A stretch of 6,254 nucleotides of DNA from NCBI GenBank assembly GCA_009777165.1, contig WRML01000140.1, positions 1 to 6,254 on the forward strand. Direction: 5' to 3'. Made by a program: the position numbers and the translations under genes. The notes beneath the pieces are model-generated. The model saw nothing but the letters and a program-made list of their open reading frames with translations, was not told the DNA's origin and ran no database searches. Source of the DNA: Kiritimatiellota bacterium. Its GTDB lineage: Bacteria; Verrucomicrobiota; Kiritimatiellia; RFP12; UBA1067. The number at the start of each line of letters is the position of its first letter. The first letter of the stretch is position 1. Shown here in pieces: positions 1 to 5,975 of the stretch.

Positions 1-23
1 CCCCCCCCGTTTGCGTTAAATAG

Positions 24-52
24 TTGGACGCGAGGGACTTACAACATATTTT
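24..52 (+). promoter_or_regulatory. Possible promoter of the surface-protein gene
   Basis: A -35-like TTGGAC (24-29) lies 17 bases before a -10-like TATTTT (47-52), in an AT-richer stretch of an otherwise GC-rich window. Transcription would begin near base 59, giving a leader of about 20 bases that goes almost straight into the hairpin at 64-97. Both boxes match the sigma-70 consensus only partly, so this is a weak call. Confidence 0.28.
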
Positions 53-63
53 CCCGCACGGTT

Positions 64-97
64 CAAGGTAGGACGAGGATGCCTTCGTCCTACCTTG
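64..97 (+). repeat. Perfect inverted repeat enclosing the start codon
   Basis: CAAGGTAGGACGA (64-76) is perfectly complementary to TCGTCCTACCTTG (85-97). A G-U pair (77/84) and a G-C pair (78/83) extend the stem to 15 bp and leave a four-base loop, AUGC (79-82), that contains the start codon of the next gene. The left arm also contains the only Shine-Dalgarno-like bases (AGGA, 70-73), so folding would hide the ribosome site. The right arm encodes residues 3-7 of the signal peptide (SSYLA region). It could be a translational control hairpin or a dispersed palindrome that landed on the gene start. Confidence 0.8.
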
Positions 98-2847
98 CAA
101 CGTTTTCGCTCAGACGTTTCGCGGCGGCGTTCGCGATGATCGCGCTTTTCGGGGCGAGTGTCGCGAGGGCGCAGGTGCCGGGGGCGATCTACATTCAGGA
201 TGTCGCGCTTTCGGGCAACGCGTTCACGATGCAGCCGGGGTTCGTGTACGCGATCACAGTAAATGGCGCAAAAGGAAATAACACCCCCACTTGCGTCGGT
301 GGCGCGGGCAGAAGCGTGACGGCGTGGCTTGACATGAGGGGCGAGGCGTCTTCCGTCACATGGAGCTATTCGACCGTCGCCGGAGCCACGCCGACCGTAG
401 GCACCGGCGTCGGAGGCGCGGCGGCGTTCGTGAAAAACGGCAACGGCGCGACGATGGTGGTTGGCGCAGGAGGGGGCGGAGGAGGAGGAGAGTACGGTCA
501 GGCCGGAACTGTCGCCGGCGGCGCGGGAGGCGCGGGGGGCGCCCCTGGAGGTAGCGGCGGCACGGGCGGCAACTTGGCGAACGTAAACACTTATGTTGGT
601 TTTGGCGGTGGCGGTGGCACCCAGTCGGCAGGAGGCGCCGGAGGCGCCGCTTACCCTGTATTCCCCAGTACCGGCGGCGCCGGCGGCGGGATAGGCAACG
701 GAGCCGGAGGCGCCAGTGTCGTGGGCGGCGGCGGCGCGGGATACACCGGCGGAGGCGGAGGAGGGGGGATGAGCATGCTGCCCAATTCTCCTGGGTACTA
801 CGCCATTGGCGGCGGCGGCGGCGGTTCAAGCTACATCGCCCCGGGTATCTTCCACAGTTACACGAGCGCGGGGAATTCGGGCGGCGTGGGGATACAGGTC
901 AGGCAATACACGGCGGGGGATCGGGCGACGATCATCGCGGGCAATCCGCAGGCGTTCCTGTTCGACGGCTCGCCGAAGGCGGTGGTCGCGGATGCGGAGG
1001 ATTACGCGGTGCCCGGTGTCCTGCTGGGTCTCCCGCAGTCGGATTTCACGGTGACGTACACGGGAACGGGGGCGACGTCCTACGGGCCGAGCGCGACCGC
1101 GCCCACGGCCGCGGGGACTTATGCGGCGGAGATCAAGCTGTACACTGCGGACTGGTGGGCGAGCCCCGTGTCGGTGGCGTTGACGGTCGTCGCGGCGGTG
1201 CCTTACTCGGTGGTTCACTGGGCGGAGGACGCGCCGAACGCGGGGACGTATTCGGCGTATTCGAACGAGGTGTTCATGGCGGAGGCCGGGGCACTGGTCG
1301 TCGGGCTGCCGATCGGGATCCCGGGTTACGCGTTCAACGCGGCGGCGTCCACGAACTCGATTTGGGGGAAAGCCGCCGGGGACGGGTCGCTGGAGCTGGC
1401 GCTCTACTATGACGATGTCTCGCTGAAGGAGGGGCTGGATTTCTCGGTGGTGTACGTGGTCGGGGATGACGGGGATGACGTGTTGCTCGACGATAACGGT
1501 GGGTTGCATTACGGCGGCGACGCGCAGGTTTGGGCGGCGTCGGTGAGCGGCGACCACTTCAGGGCGGGTCACACGTTCCTGTGCTGGACGAACCTGACCG
1601 CTGGCGGGCTTGTCGCGGAGGGGGAGCCGTTCGCGCTCGACGGGAGGGACGCGATCCTGATGGGCGTTTGGAGGGATGACGCGGCGGATTCGGAGACTGC
1701 CATCTATTACGTGCAATCGTCGTGGGAGAAGGTCGGGGGCGGGTACGACATCACGTCGGAGACGTTCTTCACGACGCTGGGCGCGGGGGTGTGGGCGGCG
1801 CCGGAGGATGTCGCGGGGTTCTCGTTCTACGCGGGAGGCTCGACCACCAACGCGACGGTCGGCACGGACAACACCACGCAGCTAGAGATGTTCTACAACC
1901 GCGAGAGTTTCGCGCTGACGTACGAGGACGGGTATGACGCGGGGGTGGCGGTGGAGAATTATGTATACGGCGAGTCGGTGACGGTGACGAACGCCGACGC
2001 GTTCGCGCGCGTCGGCTACGCGATGACGGGCTGGAGCAACGCGGTGTCGGGCGCGAGCGTCGCGTTCGGGGAGGCGTTCGAGATGCCCGCCGAGGGCGTG
2101 ACGCTCGTGGCGCTGTGGGCGTTGAGGGATGACATCGCGGTGACGTTCCATTACGGCAACGGGGACGCCGACACGGTGGTCAACGTGACGTTCGGCGCGG
2201 CGTACGCGGACTATTTCCCGTCGCCCGACCCGGAGCGCGAGGGCTACGCCTTCGATTGCTGGACGCTGGAGGGTGCGGACGCGACGTCCGCGAGCGTCGC
2301 CACGGACACCAACCACGTCCTCGTGGCGCGGTGGACGGGCAACACCTACGAGGTGACGTTCGACTACAACGGCGGGACGGGCGGCCTCGCCACGACCAAC
2401 GTCGTGTTCGGGGGGGAGTACGGCGAACTGCCCGTGCCCGACGCGCGGGAGTGGTATGTCTTCGAGGGCTGGACGCTCGAGGGTACGCCGATTACCTCCT
2501 CCGACATCGTCGCGACCGCCAGCAACCATGTCCTCGTGGCGCAATGGGGCGAAACCCCCACGAGCGGCCAGTGGCTGCGCGTTGACACCATCGGAGTGGA
2601 CGCCGCCACGGGCGCCGTGACGCTGACGTGGGATCCGTCACAGATCGGGTTCGGGGTCTACCGCTACGCCGTCTTCGCCACCCGCGATTTGAGCGTGCCG
2701 CTCGGCTCGTGGGACGAGTACGGCGAGGCCGACACGCTTGACCTCCTCCTCGATCCCGCCATCAACGCGCCGAAGCACACGGCGACCGTCTTCGGCGAGC
2801 CGACGGACGAACGCCGCTTCTTCCGCGTCAGGGCGGTGGGGTATTGA
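79..2847 (+). CDS. Secreted or surface multidomain repeat protein with ALK-like glycine-rich domain, MBG-like and InlB-B-like repeats
   Basis: This is a 922-residue exported protein, probably a cell-surface or extracellular adhesin-like factor; its ligand is unknown. Residues 1-31 form a signal peptide: two arginines at 12-13, a hydrophobic core, then Ala-Arg-Ala before Q32. Residues about 34-280 resemble the bacterial/ALK-type glycine-rich domain, with an N-terminal beta part, long GG runs at 130-230, and the typical YTGGGGGGG and GGGGGGSSYI blocks at 222-253. Residues about 283-373 are MBG-like (APTAAGTY at 341-348). MucBP-like units at about 378-445 and 542-607 alternate with InlB-B/Listeria-Bacteroides-like units at about 452-531, 610-680, 686-752 and 757-823, marked by GY/GH...W...LVAxW patterns. 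A C-terminal beta module (831-922) ends in FFRVRAVGY. No LPXTG, PEP-CTERM or transmembrane anchor is visible. The ATG at 79 is chosen because the next Met (residue 20) would destroy the signal peptide. The frame stays open to the window edge upstream but without a convincing earlier start. Export is well supported; the role is inferred. Confidence 0.9.
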   Translation: MPSSYLATFSLRRFAAAFAMIALFGASVARAQVPGAIYIQDVALSGNAFTMQPGFVYAITVNGAKGNNTPTCVGGAGRSVTAWLDMRGEASSVTWSYSTVAGATPTVGTGVGGAAAFVKNGNGATMVVGAGGGGGGGEYGQAGTVAGGAGGAGGAPGGSGGTGGNLANVNTYVGFGGGGGTQSAGGAGGAAYPVFPSTGGAGGGIGNGAGGASVVGGGGAGYTGGGGGGGMSMLPNSPGYYAIGGGGGGSSYIAPGIFHSYTSAGNSGGVGIQVRQYTAGDRATIIAGNPQAFLFDGSPKAVVADAEDYAVPGVLLGLPQSDFTVTYTGTGATSYGPSATAPTAAGTYAAEIKLYTADWWASPVSVALTVVAAVPYSVVHWAEDAPNAGTYSAYSNEVFMAEAGALVVGLPIGIPGYAFNAAASTNSIWGKAAGDGSLELALYYDDVSLKEGLDFSVVYVVGDDGDDVLLDDNGGLHYGGDAQVWAASVSGDHFRAGHTFLCWTNLTAGGLVAEGEPFALDGRDAILMGVWRDDAADSETAIYYVQSSWEKVGGGYDITSETFFTTLGAGVWAAPEDVAGFSFYAGGSTTNATVGTDNTTQLEMFYNRESFALTYEDGYDAGVAVENYVYGESVTVTNADAFARVGYAMTGWSNAVSGASVAFGEAFEMPAEGVTLVALWALRDDIAVTFHYGNGDADTVVNVTFGAAYADYFPSPDPEREGYAFDCWTLEGADATSASVATDTNHVLVARWTGNTYEVTFDYNGGTGGLATTNVVFGGEYGELPVPDAREWYVFEGWTLEGTPITSSDIVATASNHVLVAQWGETPTSGQWLRVDTIGVDAATGAVTLTWDPSQIGFGVYRYAVFATRDLSVPLGSWDEYGEADTLDLLLDPAINAPKHTATVFGEPTDERRFFRVRAVGY

Positions 2848-2859
2848 GAGAGGTAGGAG

Positions 2860-2981
2860 TTAGAAATTAGGAATTAGGAATTAGGAATTAGGAATTAGGA
2901 GGTAACTCCCCCCTCCACCTCTCAATTCCTAATTCCTAATTTCTAATTTCTAATTCCTAATTCCTAATTCCTAATTTCTAA
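2860..2981. repeat. Inverted heptad repeat array, 39-bp hairpin
   Basis: The left arm is a run of one AAATTAG (2864-2870) and four GAATTAG units (2871-2898). The right arm is the complementary run, CTAATTC/CTAATTT, seven full units at 2929-2977 with partial units at each end. Bases 2860-2891 pair perfectly with 2950-2981 (32 bp). The next unit (2892-2898 with 2943-2949) adds 7 bp with one G-U, for a 39-bp stem. The loop (2899-2942) contains C-rich sequence and a small GAGGT/ACCTC stem. The array starts 12 bases after the stop codon of the surface-protein gene, so it could stop or stabilise that transcript, although no U-run follows. Similar 7-base arrays are known as short tandem repeats in cyanobacteria and others; a relationship here is only by resemblance. 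Confidence 0.9.
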
Positions 2982-3071
2982 GGCACAATAGCATTCGCAA
3001 TGGACACAATGGAATTGACAACCTATCCTAAGAAGCAAAGCACAATCCCCGAAGAAGCCTAAAATCCGCAC

Positions 3072-3100
3072 TTGCCGAAAATCCAGAAACGAAGTAATAT
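3072..3100 (+). promoter_or_regulatory. Possible promoter of murJ-murG
   Basis: TTGCCG (3072-3077) and TAATAT (3095-3100) are 17 bases apart, each matching four of six sigma-70 consensus bases. Transcription would begin near 3107, giving a leader of about 83 bases that includes the half repeat at 3141-3177. It is the best-spaced pair in the intergenic region. Confidence 0.38.
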
Positions 3101-3140
3101 TTCCACATGTCAAATCTTCGGATGGCCTTAAAATTGTTTT

Positions 3141-3177
3141 CCTGTTTTTCCTCTGCGCCTCTGTGCCTCTGCAAAAA
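3141..3177 (-). repeat. Half copy of the CACAGAG-type dispersed repeat
   Basis: Read on the minus strand, this stretch contains CAGAGGCACAGAGG (3158-3171) directly followed by CGCAGAG (3151-3157), then an A-rich tail. The same two blocks occur in the same order in the element between murJ and murG (4823-4836 and 4840-4846), there separated by three bases. Only one arm is present here and no complementary arm is found nearby. It encodes the HRGAEEK-like peptide seen when such repeats are read on the minus strand, which is not a gene. The element ends about 12 bases before the murJ start. Confidence 0.75.
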
Positions 3178-3189
3178 CAATCCCGACAG

Positions 3190-4806
3190 ATGAAGCCTAC
3201 GAAAACAGAGTCCCCATCGTCCGCTTCGCCGCATCCGCCCGTGCTGCGCTCGGTGTCGGTCGTGAGCGCGATGACGGCGGTCAGCCGCTTCGGGGGGCTG
3301 GTCCGCGAGATGGCGATGGCGTACTTCTTCGGCACGTCGCCGCTGAAGTCCGCGTTCGACATCGCGTTCCTTGTGCCGAACCTGTTCCGGCGGCTGTTCG
3401 GCGAGGGCGCCCTGTCGAGCGCGTTCGTGCCGGTCTTCAGCGAGACGCTCGAGAAGGAGGGACGCGGGCAGGCGCGGCTCTTCGCCATGCGCGTCATCAC
3501 GCTCCTGACGCTCGTGCTGGGGGTCATCACGCTGGGGGGCATCCTGCTCTCCTACCCCCTCGCGCGTGTGCTACCGCCCGACAGCGCCTGGCAGCTGCCG
3601 CTGCCCATGCTGCGCATCATGCTGCCCTACGCGCTGTTCATCTGCGTGGCCGCGCTCGTCTCGGGGATGCTCAACACGCTCGGCAGGTTCGGCGTCTCGT
3701 CCTTCACGCCGTTCCTGCTAAACGCCGTCTCGATCCTGACGCTCGTGGGGATCTTCCCGTTCCTGGACAACGACCCCGGCCTCCGCGTCATCGTGCTGAG
3801 CTGGTCCGTCCTCGTGGCGGGGCTGGCGCAGATCGCGTTCCAGCTTCCCGCGCTCCGCCGCCACGGTTTCCGCTTCGGCCTCTGCTGGTCGGGCCTTTTC
3901 GGAGACCCCCGCTTGCGCAGGGTCCTGATCCTGATGGCGCCCGCCGCGCTCGGCATGGGGGTCATCCAGATCAACGTCAGCGTGGACAAGCTGCTGGCGT
4001 ACTGGGCGGACGCCTCGGCCCCGGCCGCGCTGGAGTACGCCGAGCGCATCGTCTACCTCCCCCTCGGGATGTTCGGCACCGCGTTCATGACCGTGCTGCT
4101 GCCGGCGTTCTCGCGCCACGCCCAGCGCGGCGACTACCCCCTCATGCGCCAGACGCTCGAACGCGCCATGCGCAACATGACGCTCATCATGGCCCCCTGC
4201 TCGGCCGGGCTGTTCGCGCTCGCGTACCCCTGCATCGAGGTGATCTACTGCATCAAGGGGGGGACCTTCGACTGCGACTCCGCCATCCTCAGCGCACGTG
4301 CGCTCGCGGCCTACGCCCCCGGGCTGCTCGTGTTCAGTTTCCAGAAAGCCATGACCCCCGCGTTCTACGGGATGCAGGACCTCAAGACCCCCCTCCGCGT
4401 GAGCCTGCATGTGCTGGTCCTCAACATCGCCCTGAACATCACGAGCGTGATCTTCCTTCCCCCCGGCTGGAAGCACGTTGGCATCGCCGCCTCGACCGTC
4501 CTGTCGAGCGCGGTAAACGGCCTCGCGCTCGCAATCATCCTCCGCCGCAAGATCGGGGCCCCCTGCGCCAGCGGCGTGCTGGGGCCCCTCCTGAAAGCCA
4601 TCGTCTTCGCGACGCTCATGGGGGCCCTCGCGCTCGCCGTCCACACCCTGCTGACCCGCTGGCTCGGCACGCACAAACTGGCGCAGGTCATCGCCATGCT
4701 CGGCGCGGTCGCGACAGGCGCGGCCTTCTACGGCGGCATAGTGTATGCGTTCGCGCGGCGCGAGCTTCTGGAGATGATTCACGAATTTAAGGCACGGAGG
4801 CAATGA
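3190..4806 (+). CDS. murJ: MurJ, lipid II flippase (MviN family)
   Basis: This 538-residue inner-membrane protein belongs to the MATE-like/MVF family and moves lipid-linked peptidoglycan precursor (lipid II) across the membrane; the E. coli protein is 511 residues. The family core is clear: SRFGGLVRE (32-40), VPNLFRRLFGEGALSSAFVP (62-81), a YAER segment (283-286) and FYGMQDLKTP (392-401). Hydrophobic segments run along the whole length, consistent with about 14 helices. Arginines matching E. coli R18, R24, R52 and R270 are at 33, 39, 67 and 286. The acid of the usual DAF motif is Ser54 here, with Asp57 three residues later. I chose the ATG at 3190. An upstream in-frame GTG at 3163 lies inside the dispersed repeat and would add nine residues of repeat translation. 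No strong ribosome site precedes 3190. The next gene is murG, which supplies its substrate. Confidence 0.95.
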   Translation: MKPTKTESPSSASPHPPVLRSVSVVSAMTAVSRFGGLVREMAMAYFFGTSPLKSAFDIAFLVPNLFRRLFGEGALSSAFVPVFSETLEKEGRGQARLFAMRVITLLTLVLGVITLGGILLSYPLARVLPPDSAWQLPLPMLRIMLPYALFICVAALVSGMLNTLGRFGVSSFTPFLLNAVSILTLVGIFPFLDNDPGLRVIVLSWSVLVAGLAQIAFQLPALRRHGFRFGLCWSGLFGDPRLRRVLILMAPAALGMGVIQINVSVDKLLAYWADASAPAALEYAERIVYLPLGMFGTAFMTVLLPAFSRHAQRGDYPLMRQTLERAMRNMTLIMAPCSAGLFALAYPCIEVIYCIKGGTFDCDSAILSARALAAYAPGLLVFSFQKAMTPAFYGMQDLKTPLRVSLHVLVLNIALNITSVIFLPPGWKHVGIAASTVLSSAVNGLALAIILRRKIGAPCASGVLGPLLKAIVFATLMGALALAVHTLLTRWLGTHKLAQVIAMLGAVATGAAFYGGIVYAFARRELLEMIHEFKARRQ

Positions 4807-4815
4807 GGTTAAATG

Positions 4816-4890
4816 TTTCACACAGAGGCACAGAGGATGCGCAGAGAACACAAAATGAAATGCTCTGTGTCTCTGTGGCTCTGTGTGAAA
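4816..4890. repeat. Palindromic CACAGAG repeat element between murJ and murG
   Basis: TTTCACACAGAGGCACAGAG (4816-4835) is complementary to 4871-4890 at 19 of 20 positions, the exception being a G-G mismatch at 4828/4878. An inner CAGAG/CTCTG stem (4842-4846 with 4863-4867) closes a 16-base loop. The element fills most of the 104-base gap between murJ and murG and contains no stop codon in the frame read through to murG. That produces a false N-terminal extension of murG with the HRGTED peptide, which I recall as a common artefact of this repeat type in several phyla. In RNA it would form a strong hairpin between the two cistrons and could affect processing, stability or the MurJ:MurG ratio. 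Confidence 0.88.
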
Positions 4891-4898
4891 CCCATAGC

Positions 4899-4903
4899 AA
4901 GGA
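4899..4903 (+). promoter_or_regulatory. Ribosome binding site that fixes the murG start
   Basis: AAGGA at 4899-4903 is seven bases before the ATG at 4911, a normal Shine-Dalgarno spacing. It lies eight bases beyond the end of the palindrome at 4890, so it stays free when the hairpin folds. It supports 4911 over the in-frame ATG at 4803, where GGAGG (4796-4800) is only two bases away. Confidence 0.7.
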
Positions 4904-4910
4904 AATCAGT

Positions 4911-5975
4911 ATGAATAAAAAATCCATTGTCGTGGCGTGCGGCGGGACGGGGGGGCACGTGTTCCCCGGGCTGGCCGTCGCGAACGAGCTCAAACGCCGC
5001 GGGCACCAGGTGGAGGTCTGGTTCTCCGGGCGCGCCGTCGAGGCCGCCGCGCATCCGGGCTGGGACGGCGACGTCTTCTTGACCGGGGCGCGCCAGCTCT
5101 CGCTCCAGAACACGCCGCGCATGATCCGCGCATTCTTCCGCTGCCTCAAGGCCATCAAGCGGCACCGCCCCGACGCGCTGCTTGCGATGGGCAGTTACGC
5201 CAGCCTCCCCCCCGTGCTGGCGGCGTGGCTCCACCGCATCCCCGTCATCCTGCACGAAAGCAACACCGTGCCCGGGAAAGCCGTTGACGCGCTCTCCCGC
5301 TTCGCGCACGTCGTCGCCACCAGTTTCGACGAGACCGCCGACTGGCTCCCCCGGCGCAAAGTCGTGAAGACCGGCCTCCCCGTGCGCGAGACCCTTGCCG
5401 GGCAGCCCCCCCTTGGCGATGTCCCGAGCGGCGCGTTCACGGTTTTTGTCACGGGCGGCAGTCAGGGGGCCCACCGCATCAACCAGCTGACGGCGCAAGC
5501 GATGTGCCTGTTAAAGCAAAGCGGGGTCAACGGCTTTTTCGTGATTCACCAGACGGGCACGGCGGACGAGGCGATGGTAAGGGGGGCCTATGAGAAAGCG
5601 GGGGTCCCGGCGTTTGTTTCCGCGTTCATCACGGAGGTGGGGCGCGCGTATGCCTCGGCGGATCTTGTCATTGCCCGTGCAGGGGCCTCGACCTGCCTGG
5701 AGCTTTGTCTGCTGGGCAAGCCCGCGTTCCTGATTCCGTTGCCGTCCGCCGTGCGCGACCATCAGCAGTTGAACGCCGCCGCGCTCGTCCGCACAGGCGG
5801 CGCGGACATGGGCATCCAACGCGAGCTTACCGGACGCACCCTCATGCGGTATGTGCTGAACAAGAAAAACAATCCCGACAGCTTGAGGAAAATGGGAGAA
5901 GCCCTCAAAACCCTGAGCCCCGAAGCTGCCACAGGACGCATCGCAACCCTGATTGAGAGAACTGGAGCGAGCTAA
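4911..5975 (+). CDS. murG: MurG, UDP-GlcNAc:lipid I N-acetylglucosaminyltransferase
   Basis: This 354-residue GT28 glycosyltransferase (E. coli 355) adds GlcNAc from UDP-GlcNAc to undecaprenyl-PP-MurNAc-pentapeptide, making lipid II on the inner face of the membrane. The N-domain has GGTGGHVFPGLAVA (11-24, with His16), AMGSYAS (92-98) in place of the usual GMGGY loop, and HESN (115-118). The C-domain, which binds the nucleotide sugar, has GGSQGA (182-187), HQTG (213-216), ARAGASTCLE (255-264, Glu264 matching the ribose-binding Glu of E. coli) and RDHQQLNA (282-289). The ATG at 4911 gives the canonical start MNKKSIVVACGGTGGH and has a good ribosome site. Starting at 4803 would only translate the repeat. 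It lies 104 bases after murJ on the same strand, and they are probably co-transcribed. Its last four codons and stop overlap the convergent tRNA gene, and I see no terminator after it. Confidence 0.97.
   Translation: MNKKSIVVACGGTGGHVFPGLAVANELKRRGHQVEVWFSGRAVEAAAHPGWDGDVFLTGARQLSLQNTPRMIRAFFRCLKAIKRHRPDALLAMGSYASLPPVLAAWLHRIPVILHESNTVPGKAVDALSRFAHVVATSFDETADWLPRRKVVKTGLPVRETLAGQPPLGDVPSGAFTVFVTGGSQGAHRINQLTAQAMCLLKQSGVNGFFVIHQTGTADEAMVRGAYEKAGVPAFVSAFITEVGRAYASADLVIARAGASTCLELCLLGKPAFLIPLPSAVRDHQQLNAAALVRTGGADMGIQRELTGRTLMRYVLNKKNNPDSLRKMGEALKTLSPEAATGRIATLIERTGAS

Larger units (their letters stand above)
2848..3189. other. Intergenic region between the surface-protein gene and murJ
   Basis: These 342 bases contain no believable gene. 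They are much more AT-rich than the flanking genes. They hold the inverted heptad array (2860-2981), a possible murJ promoter (3072-3100) and a half copy of the CACAGAG repeat (3141-3177). Bases 2982-3071 show nothing recognisable beyond a perfect TTGACA at 3015-3020 that lacks a well-placed -10 partner. Reading frames that cross the region on the minus strand are shadows of murJ and of the repeats. Confidence 0.7.

Noticed and set aside
356..829. Minus-strand and other-frame reading frames across the glycine-rich segment, rich in arginine
   Set aside because: They are shadows of GGC/GGA glycine codons, have no recognisable domain and overlap a clear signal-peptide protein.
826..2609. Long minus-strand frames opposite the surface-protein gene
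   Set aside because: High GC removes stop codons on both strands; the translations are arginine/valine-rich and low-complexity without motifs.
2860..2981. CRISPR-like array
   Set aside because: The units are seven bases, directly tandem, have no spacers and invert halfway; there are no cas genes.
3015..3020. Perfect TTGACA as a murJ promoter -35 box
   Set aside because: No -10-like sequence lies 16-18 bases downstream; the nearest candidate (CACAAT, 3041-3046) is 20 bases away, so the pair at 3072-3100 is preferred.
3163..3189. GTG start at 3163 for murJ
   Set aside because: It lies inside the dispersed repeat and adds only repeat-encoded residues with no ribosome site.
2964..3542. Minus-strand frame of 192 codons across the murJ leader
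   Set aside because: It is made of repeat translation (HRGAEEK type) joined to the antisense of the conserved murJ core.
3718..4851. 377-codon minus-strand frame opposite murJ
   Set aside because: It is low-complexity and charged, with no motif, opposite a strongly conserved membrane protein.
4803..4910. murG starting at the ATG overlapping the murJ stop
   Set aside because: The extra 36 residues are translated palindrome, the GGAGG is too close, and the ATG at 4911 has a good ribosome site and the family N-terminus.
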